Below are positions 8,241 to 16,864 of a stretch of DNA of 64,000 bases, piece after piece (position 1 is the first letter of the stretch; the number at the start of each line of letters is the position of its first letter). The stretch is from CADEDH01 sp039201605 (GTDB lineage Bacteria; Actinomycetota; Acidimicrobiia; Acidimicrobiales; SZUA-35), in the NCBI GenBank assembly GCA_039201605.1, contig JBCCRO010000015.1, positions 71,271-135,270 on the forward strand. Reading direction: 5' to 3'. Under the pieces are notes generated by a model. It was not told the DNA's origin. It searched no databases and saw only the letters and a program-made list of their open reading frames with translations. Both the position numbers and the translations under genes were made by a program.

Positions 8241-9461
8241 TCAGTCGGTGGAGCGGACGTGGCGGACGGCCGGGGGCATCGAGGCGGCCGGCCCCGGCGC
8301 CGCCGCAGCCGGGATGGCGACCATGACCGGCTTGGGCTCGACCAGGTCGATGACGGCATCGGCCCCGTCGGCGTCCTCGAGTTCGACCACCTCGTAGGTG
8401 ACCGGCTTCGGTTCGTAGTCGGGGCCCATGTCGATGGGCTTCGGCTCGTAGTCGGCGGCGGGACCGAAGTCGGGCTCGCCCTCCGGCTCGGCCGGACCGG
8501 CGGCGCACGCCGCGCCCGCCGCCGTGGTGGCCGCTGCGGTGGCGACCGTGGCGCCACGGCGAGGCACGGCGATGATCGAGCCAACCGTTGGCGCAGCGGC
8601 TGCGGCCGCCACCACCCCGGCGTAGACCGGGGCGCCGGTGTCCTTGCCCTCCTTGTACCGCTGGAGGCCCTTCACGATCTCATGCGTCGGGCTGGCCCCG
8701 AAGCCGAGGACGATGCCGGTCACCACCACGCCGAGGGGACCGCCGAGGGGACCGTCGAGGGTGCCGCCGTCGTCGGACAGGGTGGCCACGAACAGGTTGA
8801 GCTGTGACAGCCCGGCCACCACCAGGCCCAGGATCGACCCGATCAACAGGCTGGCCAACCGGCGGGCCGGGTTGTCGCGGTAGGCGTCGATGACGTCGAG
8901 GGCGGTGTTCATCCCGCCCTGGGCGCTGTTGATCCGGCGGCGGATGTCGGCCAAGGCGGCATCGGCGTTGTCGGTGGTCTGGCCGACGAGGGTGACGGCC
9001 TGGGCCGCCGCCGTCGACACGAGCGACACCCGGGCGCTGCCGGGGGCGAGCTCCCGGGCCTGGTTGAAGGTGGACACCACCTGGGGGCGGACGGCCTGCA
9101 CCCGATCGAGGTGGCCGTGCAGCCGGACGGTGGCGGCGTCGCCCTGGTCGAGGCCGTCGATCGCCGCCAGCAGACGCTCCTCCAGGTCGCCGAGGGGATC
9201 GAGGAGCTGCTCGGCCGCCGCCTCGAACTCGACGGCGGCGTCGCGGACCCGGTTGAGGGGCCACCAGCCGCCGAGCCGCCTGCTCTGGCCGACCAGTGTC
9301 CAGCCGATCTCCAACACCCGCTCGATCCCGAGGGCGACGGCCCCGATAAAGGTGATGGCGGCGGCGTTGGAGGCGAACCCGGCGCCCACCGAATCGGCGG
9401 TGATCCAGACGACGGCGATGGCCACGGCGAGTGCGCCGAGACCGGTGACGAGCAGCTTCAT
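8241..9461 (-). CDS. Multi-pass membrane protein of unknown function
   Basis: 406 residues; the ATG at 9461 is preceded by GGGGGAGA, a good ribosome-binding site. The first membrane segment begins at once (LLVTGLGALAVAIAVVWITA), a second is about residues 28-48 (NAAAITFIGAVALGIERVLEIGW), then a soluble, probably helical region of about 150 residues. Two more segments follow (LASLLIGSILGLVVAGL and LGVVVTGIVLGFGASP). GFGASPTHEIVKGLQRYKEGK next to the last helix is its most distinctive motif. The C-terminal 140 residues are Ala/Pro-rich with near-repeats (DYEPKPIDMGP, DYEPKPVTYE). No enzyme motif is seen. It stands alone between two convergent or terminated units. Confidence 0.7.
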   Translation of the reverse strand: MKLLVTGLGALAVAIAVVWITADSVGAGFASNAAAITFIGAVALGIERVLEIGWTLVGQSRRLGGWWPLNRVRDAAVEFEAAAEQLLDPLGDLEERLLAAIDGLDQGDAATVRLHGHLDRVQAVRPQVVSTFNQARELAPGSARVSLVSTAAAQAVTLVGQTTDNADAALADIRRRINSAQGGMNTALDVIDAYRDNPARRLASLLIGSILGLVVAGLSQLNLFVATLSDDGGTLDGPLGGPLGVVVTGIVLGFGASPTHEIVKGLQRYKEGKDTGAPVYAGVVAAAAAAPTVGSIIAVPRRGATVATAAATTAAGAACAAGPAEPEGEPDFGPAADYEPKPIDMGPDYEPKPVTYEVVELEDADGADAVIDLVEPKPVMVAIPAAAAPGPAASMPPAVRHVRSTD

Positions 9462-9550
9462 TGTTGTCTCCCCCGCTTGTGAACGGCGCCATCGTAGTGC
9501 CGGCGGTCCGCCGTCGATGGTGGATCGTCGGCACCCGAAACGCGAAGGAA

Positions 9551-9599
9551 CCAGGTGGCCTTCGCATGGCGGCGGCTCGAATCATGCGAAGGCCCCTGG
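9551..9599 (-). terminator. Strong hairpin, probable terminator of the DegT-family gene
   Basis: Left arm CCAGGTGGCCTTCGCATG (9551-9568) pairs with CATGCGAAGGCCCCTGG (9583-9599). There are 12 perfect inner base pairs, then one bulge and five more pairs, around a 14-base loop. It lies about 115 bp past the stop at 9714 and about 90 bp upstream of the next gene's start. There is no long T-tract. Confidence 0.6.
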
Positions 9600-9713
9600 C
9601 CCTGGCCCGGGCTCATGGGGGGAGTTGCCCGGTGCGCACCTCGTGGAACCAGAACTGCGGCGAGGTGCAGCGTGTTGTGCATCGGCGACGTCTCGACGAC
9701 GGCGCCGGGTCGA

Positions 9714-11003
9714 TCAGTCGGTCTGCTGGCGTCGCTCCTCGGTCATCGTCCGAAGTCGATCGGCGTTGTCGACGAAGATCTTGGTGAAGCAGTCGGCGAT
9801 CCGATCCATGGTGGCGGTGTCGTTGGGATCGTCGAAGGGGCACCGGTCCTGTCCGAGCACGAGCCCGGTGGCGACCAGAGCCGAGGCGACCGGCAGCTCG
9901 TCGGACCCGGGGGCCCGCACCGTCCACTGGTCGCCGCCCCACGGCTCGTCGGTGGACGAGCTCGGCCGGATCCGACTGAATGGCTGCGGGGCCCAGCGGT
10001 CGACCCAGAGGCCCTCGGCCGTCAGACAGTCGATCACGGTGTCGCGCAGGGTGTCGGCGGCGTGCTCCCCCAACCCGAGCTCGTCGGGCATCACCACCAG
10101 CGGGAGGGAGGTGTAGACATGCGAGGCGCTCCGCACCGGGTCTGGAACCCAGACTCCGGGGATCGCGGCCAACCGGCGGCGGAGATGTCGGCCGTTGCGC
10201 ACCCGGGTCGCCAAGCGGGACCAGGTGGTGCGGAGCTGCGCCTCACACACGGCCGCGTCGAGCTCGGCGAGCTGACACGACCAGCCCGACAGTGCGTCGG
10301 GCTCGAAGCCTTGGGACGAGGCTTCGTTGTTGACCATGAGCCGGCGGCGGGCGGCCATGGCCAAGCCCTCATCGTCGGTGGCGTAGACCCCGGCCGTCCC
10401 CAGATTGGAACGGAGGTCCTCCCCGACGAAGGAGCAGATACTGGCATCACCGTGGGATCCCACGGGCCGTTGATCGAAGATGGCCCCCAGCGACTGGGAA
10501 CCGTCTTCGATCAACGACAGGCCGTGGTGGCGGCAGATCTCGGTGAGCGATCGGTAGTCGGCCGTGGTGCCGTGCGAGTCGACGGCGACGACGGCCCGGG
10601 TCCGGCCGGTGACCGCCGCCTCGACCGCATTGGGATCGAGGTGGAGGTGGACCGGGTGGAGGTCGGCGGCGACGGCGGTGTAGCCGGCCTGGGCGATGGC
10701 CCGGGCGAGCGGGATGGCGTCACCCGGGCAGATCACCTCATCGCCGGGCTCCAGCTCGAGTCCGGCCAGGGCGAGGGCCAGTGCGGCTCGGCCGGACCGG
10801 CAGGCCACCACGTGGGCGCGGCCGGTGGCGTCACCCCAGCGGCGTTCGAGCTTCTGGACCATGGGCTGGCCCCAGGGCTCGCTGTCCGGCGCACGCTGCA
10901 CCACGCTGAGCAGGTCGAACGGGTGAGCGTGGTCGGTCGGCCACGAGGGTAAAGAACCGAGGGTCGGAGTACCTCCGTCCAGTGCGAGCTGGATGTTCGG
11001 CAT
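9714..11003 (-). CDS. DegT/DnrJ/EryC1/StrS-fold protein lacking the PLP lysine
   Basis: 429 residues from the ATG at 11001-11003, which has GGGGG seven bases upstream; an earlier in-frame ATG at 11054 is less likely. The fold is that of sugar or cyclitol aminotransferases of the DegT family. RSGRAALALAL matches the phosphate-binding 'sGtaAL' region, GDEVICPG is typical, and LIEDGSQSLGAIFDQRPVGSHGDASICSF matches the stretch with the cofactor aspartate up to SF. Where the family then has the Schiff-base lysine (SFxxxKxxxxGEGG), this protein reads SFVGEDLRSNLGTAGVYATDD. There is no lysine between VQKLERR near the N-terminus and FTKIF near the end. It is probably a non-catalytic or repurposed homologue. 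A double-HTH regulator gene lies just upstream on the same strand. Confidence 0.8.
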   Translation of the reverse strand: MPNIQLALDGGTPTLGSLPSWPTDHAHPFDLLSVVQRAPDSEPWGQPMVQKLERRWGDATGRAHVVACRSGRAALALALAGLELEPGDEVICPGDAIPLARAIAQAGYTAVAADLHPVHLHLDPNAVEAAVTGRTRAVVAVDSHGTTADYRSLTEICRHHGLSLIEDGSQSLGAIFDQRPVGSHGDASICSFVGEDLRSNLGTAGVYATDDEGLAMAARRRLMVNNEASSQGFEPDALSGWSCQLAELDAAVCEAQLRTTWSRLATRVRNGRHLRRRLAAIPGVWVPDPVRSASHVYTSLPLVVMPDELGLGEHAADTLRDTVIDCLTAEGLWVDRWAPQPFSRIRPSSSTDEPWGGDQWTVRAPGSDELPVASALVATGLVLGQDRCPFDDPNDTATMDRIADCFTKIFVDNADRLRTMTEERRQQTD

Positions 11004-11135
11004 CACAGACCCCCGTTTGGGTTGGTCGGTGCGGCGGGCATACCGAATATTCATTCCTTTGCAACTATCGCGCTACCAAGGATTTAATCCCGATGCCGGG
11101 ACCCGTCTAGGCCGATGGGCCAAAGTGTGAAGAAT

Positions 11136-11149
11136 CGCTGAATTCAGCG
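11136..11149. promoter_or_regulatory. 14-bp perfect palindrome in an AT-richer intergenic stretch
   Basis: CGCTGAATTCAGCG is perfectly symmetrical with no spacer. It overlaps the stop codon of the XRE-type regulator and lies about 135 bp upstream of the DegT-family start. The 140-bp gap is AT-richer than its surroundings and probably holds that gene's promoter. Binding by a regulator is only a possibility. Confidence 0.3.
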
Positions 11150-12457
11150 GTTACCGGATGAAAGCCGCTGGCGCATCGCACTCACGAACGCCCGTTCGGT
11201 CTCGCCGAGGGCGCGCTGGGCCACATCGATGGTGGCCGGGGTCCAGTTCTGATGGATCGACACCGCTCCGGGGCGGCGACCGACCCCGACCGACCACGTG
11301 ACATCGCTGTCGGCGATGAGGCGCATGGGGGACTCGGGCGTGCTGCAGGTGCACCACAGCAGCGCCGGTGGCGACACCTTGACCGACCGGTACCAGTCGC
11401 CCCATTGGAGCCTGATTTCCCGCTCCTGGTGTGGTCCGTCGATCTCCAACCACACCGGACCGGTCCAAAAGGGCGGGAAGGTGATCAGACCCTCGCCCCG
11501 GTCGGCCCGGACCGGCATGACGGCCAGGTTGCCCCCGGCCCCCAGCACCTGATCGAGGGCGACCGGCAGGAGGCGGTCGTGGGGTTGGCCGACGTCGGTC
11601 TCGAACCGCCGGAGGGTCTCCTTCGATATGGAGATGTCGGTCCGTTTCACCAGCTCATCGACGGTCTCGGCCAGGGAAAGGCCGCGGGAACGCCGAAGCC
11701 GTGCGAAGCGGAGGCGGTCGTACTCATCCATCTGATCGCCGAGCTGTTCCCAGCTCATGTTTTCCGCTTCGATGATCTTGGGTTTGGATAATCCAGAAAA
11801 GAACGAAGCGGCCGCTCGGGGGGCCATTGCGGCAAAAGCGATGAGGTCTCGGGACTTCTTGCTGGCCAATCTGCTCGCCATCCGGCCGACGAACAACTCC
11901 ATGAAGGTGCCGTTGGCCGAGCTCATACGGAAGAGGTCGAAGGTGCTGAGCACGGGCGCGCCGGGCAGATTGTCGGGCAGGGCGCCCCGCCCGAAGTCGA
12001 CCCAACCGGGGGCGGAGAGCGACAACATCACCGGAGACTCGGCCACCGAGGCGCCGAGGGTGAAGAACACGCCGTTGGGGCCCAGATCGAGTTCGACCTC
12101 CATCCGGGCCACCCCCCACTCGCCGACGACGGCCAGATTGGACTCGGGGGAACGGACCCACGCCCACACGGGCGTCGAGGCCCCGGGGTAGACGTTGGTC
12201 CACGTCAGCGAGGGGTCGATGCCGGTCGGGGTGGCGTAGGACCACAGGAGGCCGGCCAGCACGCCGTCGCCGTCGAGCAGTTCGTCGAGCTGCTCGTGGT
12301 CGAGAGAGATCGCCCGGGCGCCACGCTCCCAGTTGGAGAGTGCGCTCGGTTGCACGGAGAGACGCTCGGCCGCCTTCTGTTGGGACAGGCCGAGTACATC
12401 GACCCGCCACCATCGAAGGATGTCGCCCGCCGTGGTCCAGGGAACCGTGTCCGCCAT
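11144..12457 (-). CDS. Regulatory protein with two XRE-type helix-turn-helix regions
   Basis: 437 residues, ATG at 12455-12457. Residues about 10-65 (ILRWWRVDVLGLSQQKAAERL, then QPSALSNWERGARAISLDH) are a clear Cro/C1-type HTH. A second, more divergent HTH lies about residues 240-300 (RLRFARLRRSRGLSLAETVDEL, then ISISKETLRRFETDVGQPH). Between and after them are regions with Trp-rich beta-strand character (VWLEIDGPHQEREIRLQWGDWYRSV), possibly ligand-sensing; I do not recognise them. Likely a cytoplasmic transcription factor. The only same-strand neighbour downstream is the lysine-less DegT protein, 140 bp away, an obvious candidate target or partner. Confidence 0.75.
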   Translation of the reverse strand: MADTVPWTTAGDILRWWRVDVLGLSQQKAAERLSVQPSALSNWERGARAISLDHEQLDELLDGDGVLAGLLWSYATPTGIDPSLTWTNVYPGASTPVWAWVRSPESNLAVVGEWGVARMEVELDLGPNGVFFTLGASVAESPVMLSLSAPGWVDFGRGALPDNLPGAPVLSTFDLFRMSSANGTFMELFVGRMASRLASKKSRDLIAFAAMAPRAAASFFSGLSKPKIIEAENMSWEQLGDQMDEYDRLRFARLRRSRGLSLAETVDELVKRTDISISKETLRRFETDVGQPHDRLLPVALDQVLGAGGNLAVMPVRADRGEGLITFPPFWTGPVWLEIDGPHQEREIRLQWGDWYRSVKVSPPALLWCTCSTPESPMRLIADSDVTWSVGVGRRPGAVSIHQNWTPATIDVAQRALGETERAFVSAMRQRLSSGNR

Positions 12458-12602
12458 CGGCTCGGCTAACGGCCGCCCCTCGGGGTAGACGGAACCAGAA
12501 GGGCGCTGGCGGGGCTGATCATGGCGTTGACCTCACGTGCGGCGGTGGGGTGTGGCGGAATGTGTGATGGGTCAGTTGCCCTCGTGGTGAAGCACCCGAT
12601 GG

Positions 12603-14291
12603 TCAGGAACCGTCGGATCCCTCGTGGGCGCCGAGGACAACTGGTACCACCATAGGTCGAAGCCGGGTCTGTTTGTTGATGAATCGACCGATCGACCGCC
12701 GGGCGATTCTCTCCAGCTCCTGGCGGGTGCGCACCCCGTCGGCCAGAGCCGACTCCACCGCCTGCCGAACGGCGAGCCGCGCCTCCTTGCGGAGGGTCTC
12801 CCCGTCGTCGCCGTCGACCCAGCCGCGGCTGATCACGGCGGGCTCGTCGAGCAGCTCGGCGTTGGGGCCGTGGATGGCCACCGAGATGATCACGCTGACG
12901 AGTCCCTCCTCGCCCAGGATCTGGCGTTCGAGGAGGATGCTGTGGTCGAGGGCGCTTATCGCTCCGTCGACGTAGACGTACTCCGACGGCACCTCCTCAC
13001 CCCGGCGGAGGCCGTCGTCGTCGAGGATCACCGAGTCGCCGTTCGAGCAGCGCGTGATGCGATCGGGCTTGGTGCCCATACGGGTGGCGATGCGGGCGTG
13101 CTCCGCCATGTGGCGGAACTCGCCGTGCACCGGGACGAACCACTCGGGCTGCACGATCGAGTGGAGCACCTTCAGCTCCTCGGCCTGGGCGTGTCCGGTG
13201 GCGTGGATATTGTGCGTGCCGGAGTGGATGACCTCGGCCCCCCGGCGGAGCAGGCTGTCGATCACCCGACTCACGCTCGACTCGTTGCCCGGGATCGGGT
13301 GCGAGGACAGGATCACGCAGTCGCCATCGTGGATCTCGAGCCAGCGGCTGTCACCGGCGGCCATGCGGGCCAGGGCCGACAGCGGCTCGCCCTGGGAGCC
13401 GGTGGAGATGACGCACAGCTCCTCGTCTGGCACGTCGGCCACATCTTCGATGGCCCGGATCTTGGCCTCGGGGATGTGGAGCAGGCCCAGGCGCCGGGCC
13501 AGGGCCACGTTGTTGTTCATAGACCGGCCGAGGGTGGCCACGATCCGACCGTTGGCGATGGCGGCGTCGGCGATCTGCTGGATCCGGTGGATGTTGCTGG
13601 CGAAGCAGGCCACGATGATCCGGCGCCCCTCCCGTGCCCGGAACAGATCGTGGATCGACTGACCGACCGAGCTCTCGGAGGCGGAGAAGCCGGGCTCCTC
13701 GGCGTTGGTCGAGTCGCACAGGAAGAGGCGGACGCCGTCGTCCGAGGCGAGGTGACCGAGCCCGGCGAGGTCGGTGAGGCGTCCGTCGACCGGGGTCATG
13801 TCGAGCTTCAAGTCGCCCGAGTGGAGGATGACGCCCTGCGGGGTGTGGAAGGCGATGGCGAAGCCGTGCGGCACCGAGTGGGTGACGGGGAAGAACTCGA
13901 GGTCGAACGGCCCCACCTGGATGCGCTCGTTGTCGCTCACCTCGATGAAGGTGGCCCGATCGATGACGCCCCTCTCCTCGATCCGGTTCTTGGCCATACC
14001 GATGGTGAGAGGCGAGCCGATGATCTTGAGCGGCATGTCCTCGAGGAGGAAGCTGAGGGCCCCGATGTGATCCTCGTGGCCGTGGGTGACCGCAACGCCC
14101 TCCACCCGATGGGCGTTCTCCCGGAGGTAGCTGAAGTCGGGTAGGACGAGGTCGACGCCGGCCATGTCGTCGTCGGGGAACATCAGGCCGCAATCGATGA
14201 GCATGATGCGGGCGTCGATCTCGACGGCCGCACAGTTTCGCCCGATTTCGCCCAATCCGCCCAGGAAGACGATGCGTACCGGCGCCGCCAC
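12603..14291 (-). CDS. rnj: Ribonuclease J
   Basis: 562-residue metallo-beta-lactamase/beta-CASP ribonuclease with endo- and 5'-exonuclease activity on RNA. The GTG start gives MAAPVRIVFLGGLGEIGRN, the typical RNase J opening. The zinc motif HGHEDH has ligands H70, H72, D74 and H75, and the later histidine is in VTHSVPHGFAI. The beta-CASP signatures (FASNIHRIQQIADAA, STGSQGEPLSALARMA, SSHPIPGNE) and SGHA-like SGTHNIHATGHAQAEEL are present, as is the C-terminal dimerisation region. Length is standard. The gene overlaps the stop of dapA by one base, the conserved actinobacterial dapA-rnj pair. Confidence 0.96.
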   Translation of the reverse strand: MAAPVRIVFLGGLGEIGRNCAAVEIDARIMLIDCGLMFPDDDMAGVDLVLPDFSYLRENAHRVEGVAVTHGHEDHIGALSFLLEDMPLKIIGSPLTIGMAKNRIEERGVIDRATFIEVSDNERIQVGPFDLEFFPVTHSVPHGFAIAFHTPQGVILHSGDLKLDMTPVDGRLTDLAGLGHLASDDGVRLFLCDSTNAEEPGFSASESSVGQSIHDLFRAREGRRIIVACFASNIHRIQQIADAAIANGRIVATLGRSMNNNVALARRLGLLHIPEAKIRAIEDVADVPDEELCVISTGSQGEPLSALARMAAGDSRWLEIHDGDCVILSSHPIPGNESSVSRVIDSLLRRGAEVIHSGTHNIHATGHAQAEELKVLHSIVQPEWFVPVHGEFRHMAEHARIATRMGTKPDRITRCSNGDSVILDDDGLRRGEEVPSEYVYVDGAISALDHSILLERQILGEEGLVSVIISVAIHGPNAELLDEPAVISRGWVDGDDGETLRKEARLAVRQAVESALADGVRTRQELERIARRSIGRFINKQTRLRPMVVPVVLGAHEGSDGS

Positions 14292-15190
14292 TACTCCGAC
14301 GCCCGTCCGAGAGCGGCGAGCACCGAACTGCAGCGCTGGTCCATGTCATCGGGGGTCGGCCCCATTGGGAGCCGACAGTCGCCGACGGTGACGCCCAGCA
14401 TGTTCATCATCGCCTTGGTCGGCACCGGACTCGGGGCGTCGTCGTAGGCGAAGTGGGCGTAGGCGGGCAGCATGCGGCGGTTGAGCTCGATGGCCTCCGC
14501 CACCCGACCGGCCCTGTAGGCGGTGATCATGTCCTGCATCAGTTGGCCAACGTAGTGCGTGACGACGCCGACCACGCCGACCGCCCCCACCGACAGCAAC
14601 GGCAGCGTCAGGCCGTCGTCGCCGGAGTAGATCTCGAAGGAGGGATCGACCTCGGCCAGCCGGGCGGCCACGTCGGCCGTCTCCCCCGGATCGCCTGCGG
14701 CGTCCTTGAGGGCGGTGACGTTGGCGATCTCGGCCAGGCGGACGATGGTGTCGGAGCCGATCTTCCGGCCGGTGCGACCGGGTACGTCGTAGATCATGAC
14801 CGGCCGGTCGGTGGCGGCGGCCCCGGCGGCGAAGTGCTGGTACAGACCCTCCTGGGAGGGACGGTTGTAGTAGGGGGCCACGCTGAGGATGGCATCGGCG
14901 CCGGCCTCGGTGGCCATCTCGGTGTTGGCGACCGAGGAGCGGGTGTCGTTGCTCCCCGCCCCGGCCACCAGGGGCTTGCCGGGGATGGCCTCGCGCACGG
15001 CGACGAAGAGATCGCGCTGCTCCTCCTTGGTGATCGTGGGCGACTCACCGGTGGTGCCGGCGACCACCACGCCGTCGTTGCCGTTGTCGACGAGGTGACG
15101 GGCCAGCTTCTGGGCACCGTCGAGGTCGAGCTTGCCGTCTGCGGTGAACGGCGTGACCATTGCGGTGAGCACTGCTCCGAACTGGGCCAT
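14291..15190 (-). CDS. dapA: 4-hydroxy-tetrahydrodipicolinate synthase
   Basis: Condenses pyruvate with aspartate semialdehyde in the diaminopimelate/lysine pathway. 299 residues from ATG 15188-15190, with AAGGA nine bases upstream; the longer frame adds MQGQTP without support. Class I aldolase TIM barrel: AGTTGESPTIT (residues 44-54) is the substrate-binding motif, YDVPGRTG contains catalytic Tyr134, and LKDAAGD contains Schiff-base Lys162. The family length is normal and the gene is intact. It is translationally coupled to rnj downstream. A frameshifted small ORF lies upstream in the place where dapB or thyX often lies. Confidence 0.95.
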   Translation of the reverse strand: MAQFGAVLTAMVTPFTADGKLDLDGAQKLARHLVDNGNDGVVVAGTTGESPTITKEEQRDLFVAVREAIPGKPLVAGAGSNDTRSSVANTEMATEAGADAILSVAPYYNRPSQEGLYQHFAAGAAATDRPVMIYDVPGRTGRKIGSDTIVRLAEIANVTALKDAAGDPGETADVAARLAEVDPSFEIYSGDDGLTLPLLSVGAVGVVGVVTHYVGQLMQDMITAYRAGRVAEAIELNRRMLPAYAHFAYDDAPSPVPTKAMMNMLGVTVGDCRLPMGPTPDDMDQRCSSVLAALGRASE

Positions 15191-15318
15191 TGGTGTCTGT
15201 CCTTGCACGAGACTGCACGAGCTCGGTCAGGTTACCGCAGGTTGGCGGGTGGCCTGGAGGGTGATTTCTTCCGGTGCCGGCGGGCCATCGGGCGCTGCCG
15301 TGCGGCACGCCTCGACCC

Positions 15319-15565
15319 TCAGGACAAGGCGGGCCGCTCGGCCTCGAAGGCCGTCCGCAACGAACGCGTCCCGGCCAACGAGTCGACGATGCCGATGAGC
15401 AGGTCGCAGTCGAGGCTCCCCCGCCACCCCGAGGAGGGCCATGGCCGGGCCGATCCCGACGGGCTCGTCGACATCGAGGATGAGCCGGGTCCGCACGCCG
15501 GGGTCGATTCCGCCTGCGGCCATGCCGGCCACCGTAACCACACCGTGAACACCGTGGGTCGCCAT
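15319..15565 (-). pseudogene. Small frameshifted ORF upstream of dapA, unknown product
   Basis: Codon bias marks a coding track that switches frame. From the ATG at 15563-15565 the frame reads MATHGVHGVVTVAGMAAGGID through GPAMALLGVAG with strong G/C third positions. At the five-base run CCCCC (plus strand, about 15418-15422) the bias moves to another frame, GSLDCDLLIGIVDSLAGTRS, ending at a TGA at 15319. Reading both halves together gives about 80 residues. I do not recognise the product. It may be a pseudogene, a homopolymer sequencing error, or a chance ORF. Confidence 0.4.
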
Positions 15566-15681
15566 GAGTCAACAGACTTCCGGAAGCCTGTCGGAACTCT
15601 GCCGACACCCCCCTTTCACGGCGCGGAGATCGGCCCGACATGACCGACTCCTACCGTCTCGACCACAGAAAGCGGTAAGGA

Positions 15682-15716
15682 GGTGCGCCCGGGAACCCGG
15701 AGGGTTCTGGCGTGCC
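15682..15716 (+). promoter_or_regulatory. Nested hairpin in the leader of the NMT1/THI5-type ABC operon
   Basis: Outer arms GGTGCGCC (15682-15689) and GGCGTGCC (15709-15716) pair over eight positions, counting two G-U pairs. Inside them GAACCC and GGGTTC pair perfectly around GGA. The structure lies 95 bp before the ATG of the substrate-binding protein. It matches no riboswitch class I can recognise. It may be an attenuator, a ligand-sensing RNA or only a stable stem. Confidence 0.35.
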
Positions 15717-15810
15717 GACCCGAGTGACCGTTCGTCGATCGCCTCCCGACGAGGGTGAGCGGCCGACCGTCGATGCGGTACCCGGGCGAAGCTCAAGGGA
15801 GAGAAGTGGC

Positions 15811-16860
15811 ATGAACCAGCAGATCGACCGGCGGACGTTCCTGCGTCGGGCATCGATGACGGGATTGGCGCTGGGTGTGGCGCCATCGATTCTGGCCGCC
15901 TGCGGCAGCGATGACGAGGCGGCGGGCGACGGTGAGTTCGGGGCGCTGAACCTCCAGCTGAACTGGATCACCAACGCCGAGTTCGCCGGCACCTACGTGG
16001 CGGTGGAAGAGGGCTACTACGCGGCCAACGGCTTCAGCGAGGTCAACGTCGTCCCCGGCGGTCCCGACGTGGCGGTCGAGCCGGCGGTGATCGCCGGCCA
16101 GTCGAAGTTCGCCTACACGGTGTCGGAATCGATGGCGGCCGCCATCGGCGAGGGCGCCGACCTCAAGGTGATCGGCGCCGGCTTCCAGAACAACCCCTTC
16201 GGCGTGATGTCGATGGCCGACGCCCCGCTCACCGGCCCCCAGGACATGGTGGGCAAGAAGATCGGGGTCCAGGCGGTCAACGACGCCCTGTGGGACGCCC
16301 TGCTCGCCATCAACGAGATCGAACCCGAGTCGGTGGAGAAGGTGCCGGCCGGCTTCGACCCCGCCCCCTTCGTCAACGGCGAGGTCGACGGCTGGTTCAG
16401 CTTCGTGACCAACGAGCCGCACATCCTGCGGGCCGAGGGCATCGACGTCGTCGACTTCTCGCTCAGCGACTTCGGCTTCGAGCTGTACCAGCAGCTGCTG
16501 ATTACGACCTCCGAGGTGCTGGAGAACGAGCCTGACCTCCTGGTGGCGGCCATGAAGTCGGAGCTCCAGGGGTGGCAGGCCACGATCGCCGATCCCGAGC
16601 TGGGCCTGGGCTACACGATGGACATCTACGGCGCCGATCTCGGCCTCAGCGAAGAGGCCTCGCTCAACGAGATCAACGACCAGATCGACCGCATGATGAC
16701 GACACCTACCACCGACGAGTCGGGCATCTTCTACATGGCCGACGCCGACATCGAGGCCAACCTGGCCACGCTCGAGAGCATCGGCCTCCCAGTCGACGCC
16801 TCGGTCTACACCACCGAGATCCTCGACCAGGTCTACGCCGACGGCACCGACCTGCTGTGA
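15811..16860 (+). CDS. NMT1/THI5-like ABC transporter substrate-binding lipoprotein
   Basis: 349 residues, ATG 15811 with AAGGGAGAGA upstream; the frame opens earlier but without support. The N-terminus has a twin-arginine motif (DRRTFLRRAS) and a lipobox ILAAC giving acylated Cys31, so it is probably exported folded by Tat and then lipidated. The body is the NMT1/THI5 fold: LNLQLNWITNAEFAGTYVAVEEGYYAANGF, then VIAGQSKFAYTVSESMAAAIGEGADLKVIGA. The family binds pyrimidine thiamine precursors, riboflavin, taurine, hydantoins, nucleobases and similar small molecules. It heads a four-gene operon with one ATPase and two permeases. Ligand unknown; the neighbouring oxygenases make a heterocycle plausible. 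Confidence 0.9.
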   Translation: MNQQIDRRTFLRRASMTGLALGVAPSILAACGSDDEAAGDGEFGALNLQLNWITNAEFAGTYVAVEEGYYAANGFSEVNVVPGGPDVAVEPAVIAGQSKFAYTVSESMAAAIGEGADLKVIGAGFQNNPFGVMSMADAPLTGPQDMVGKKIGVQAVNDALWDALLAINEIEPESVEKVPAGFDPAPFVNGEVDGWFSFVTNEPHILRAEGIDVVDFSLSDFGFELYQQLLITTSEVLENEPDLLVAAMKSELQGWQATIADPELGLGYTMDIYGADLGLSEEASLNEINDQIDRMMTTPTTDESGIFYMADADIEANLATLESIGLPVDASVYTTEILDQVYADGTDLL

Positions 16861-16864
16861 GCCG

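Noticed and set aside
15566..15810. Known riboswitch (TPP, guanidine-III or cobalamin) before the NMT1/THI5-type operon
   Set aside because: The hairpin is real, but the conserved loops of these classes are absent; kept only as an unassigned structured leader.
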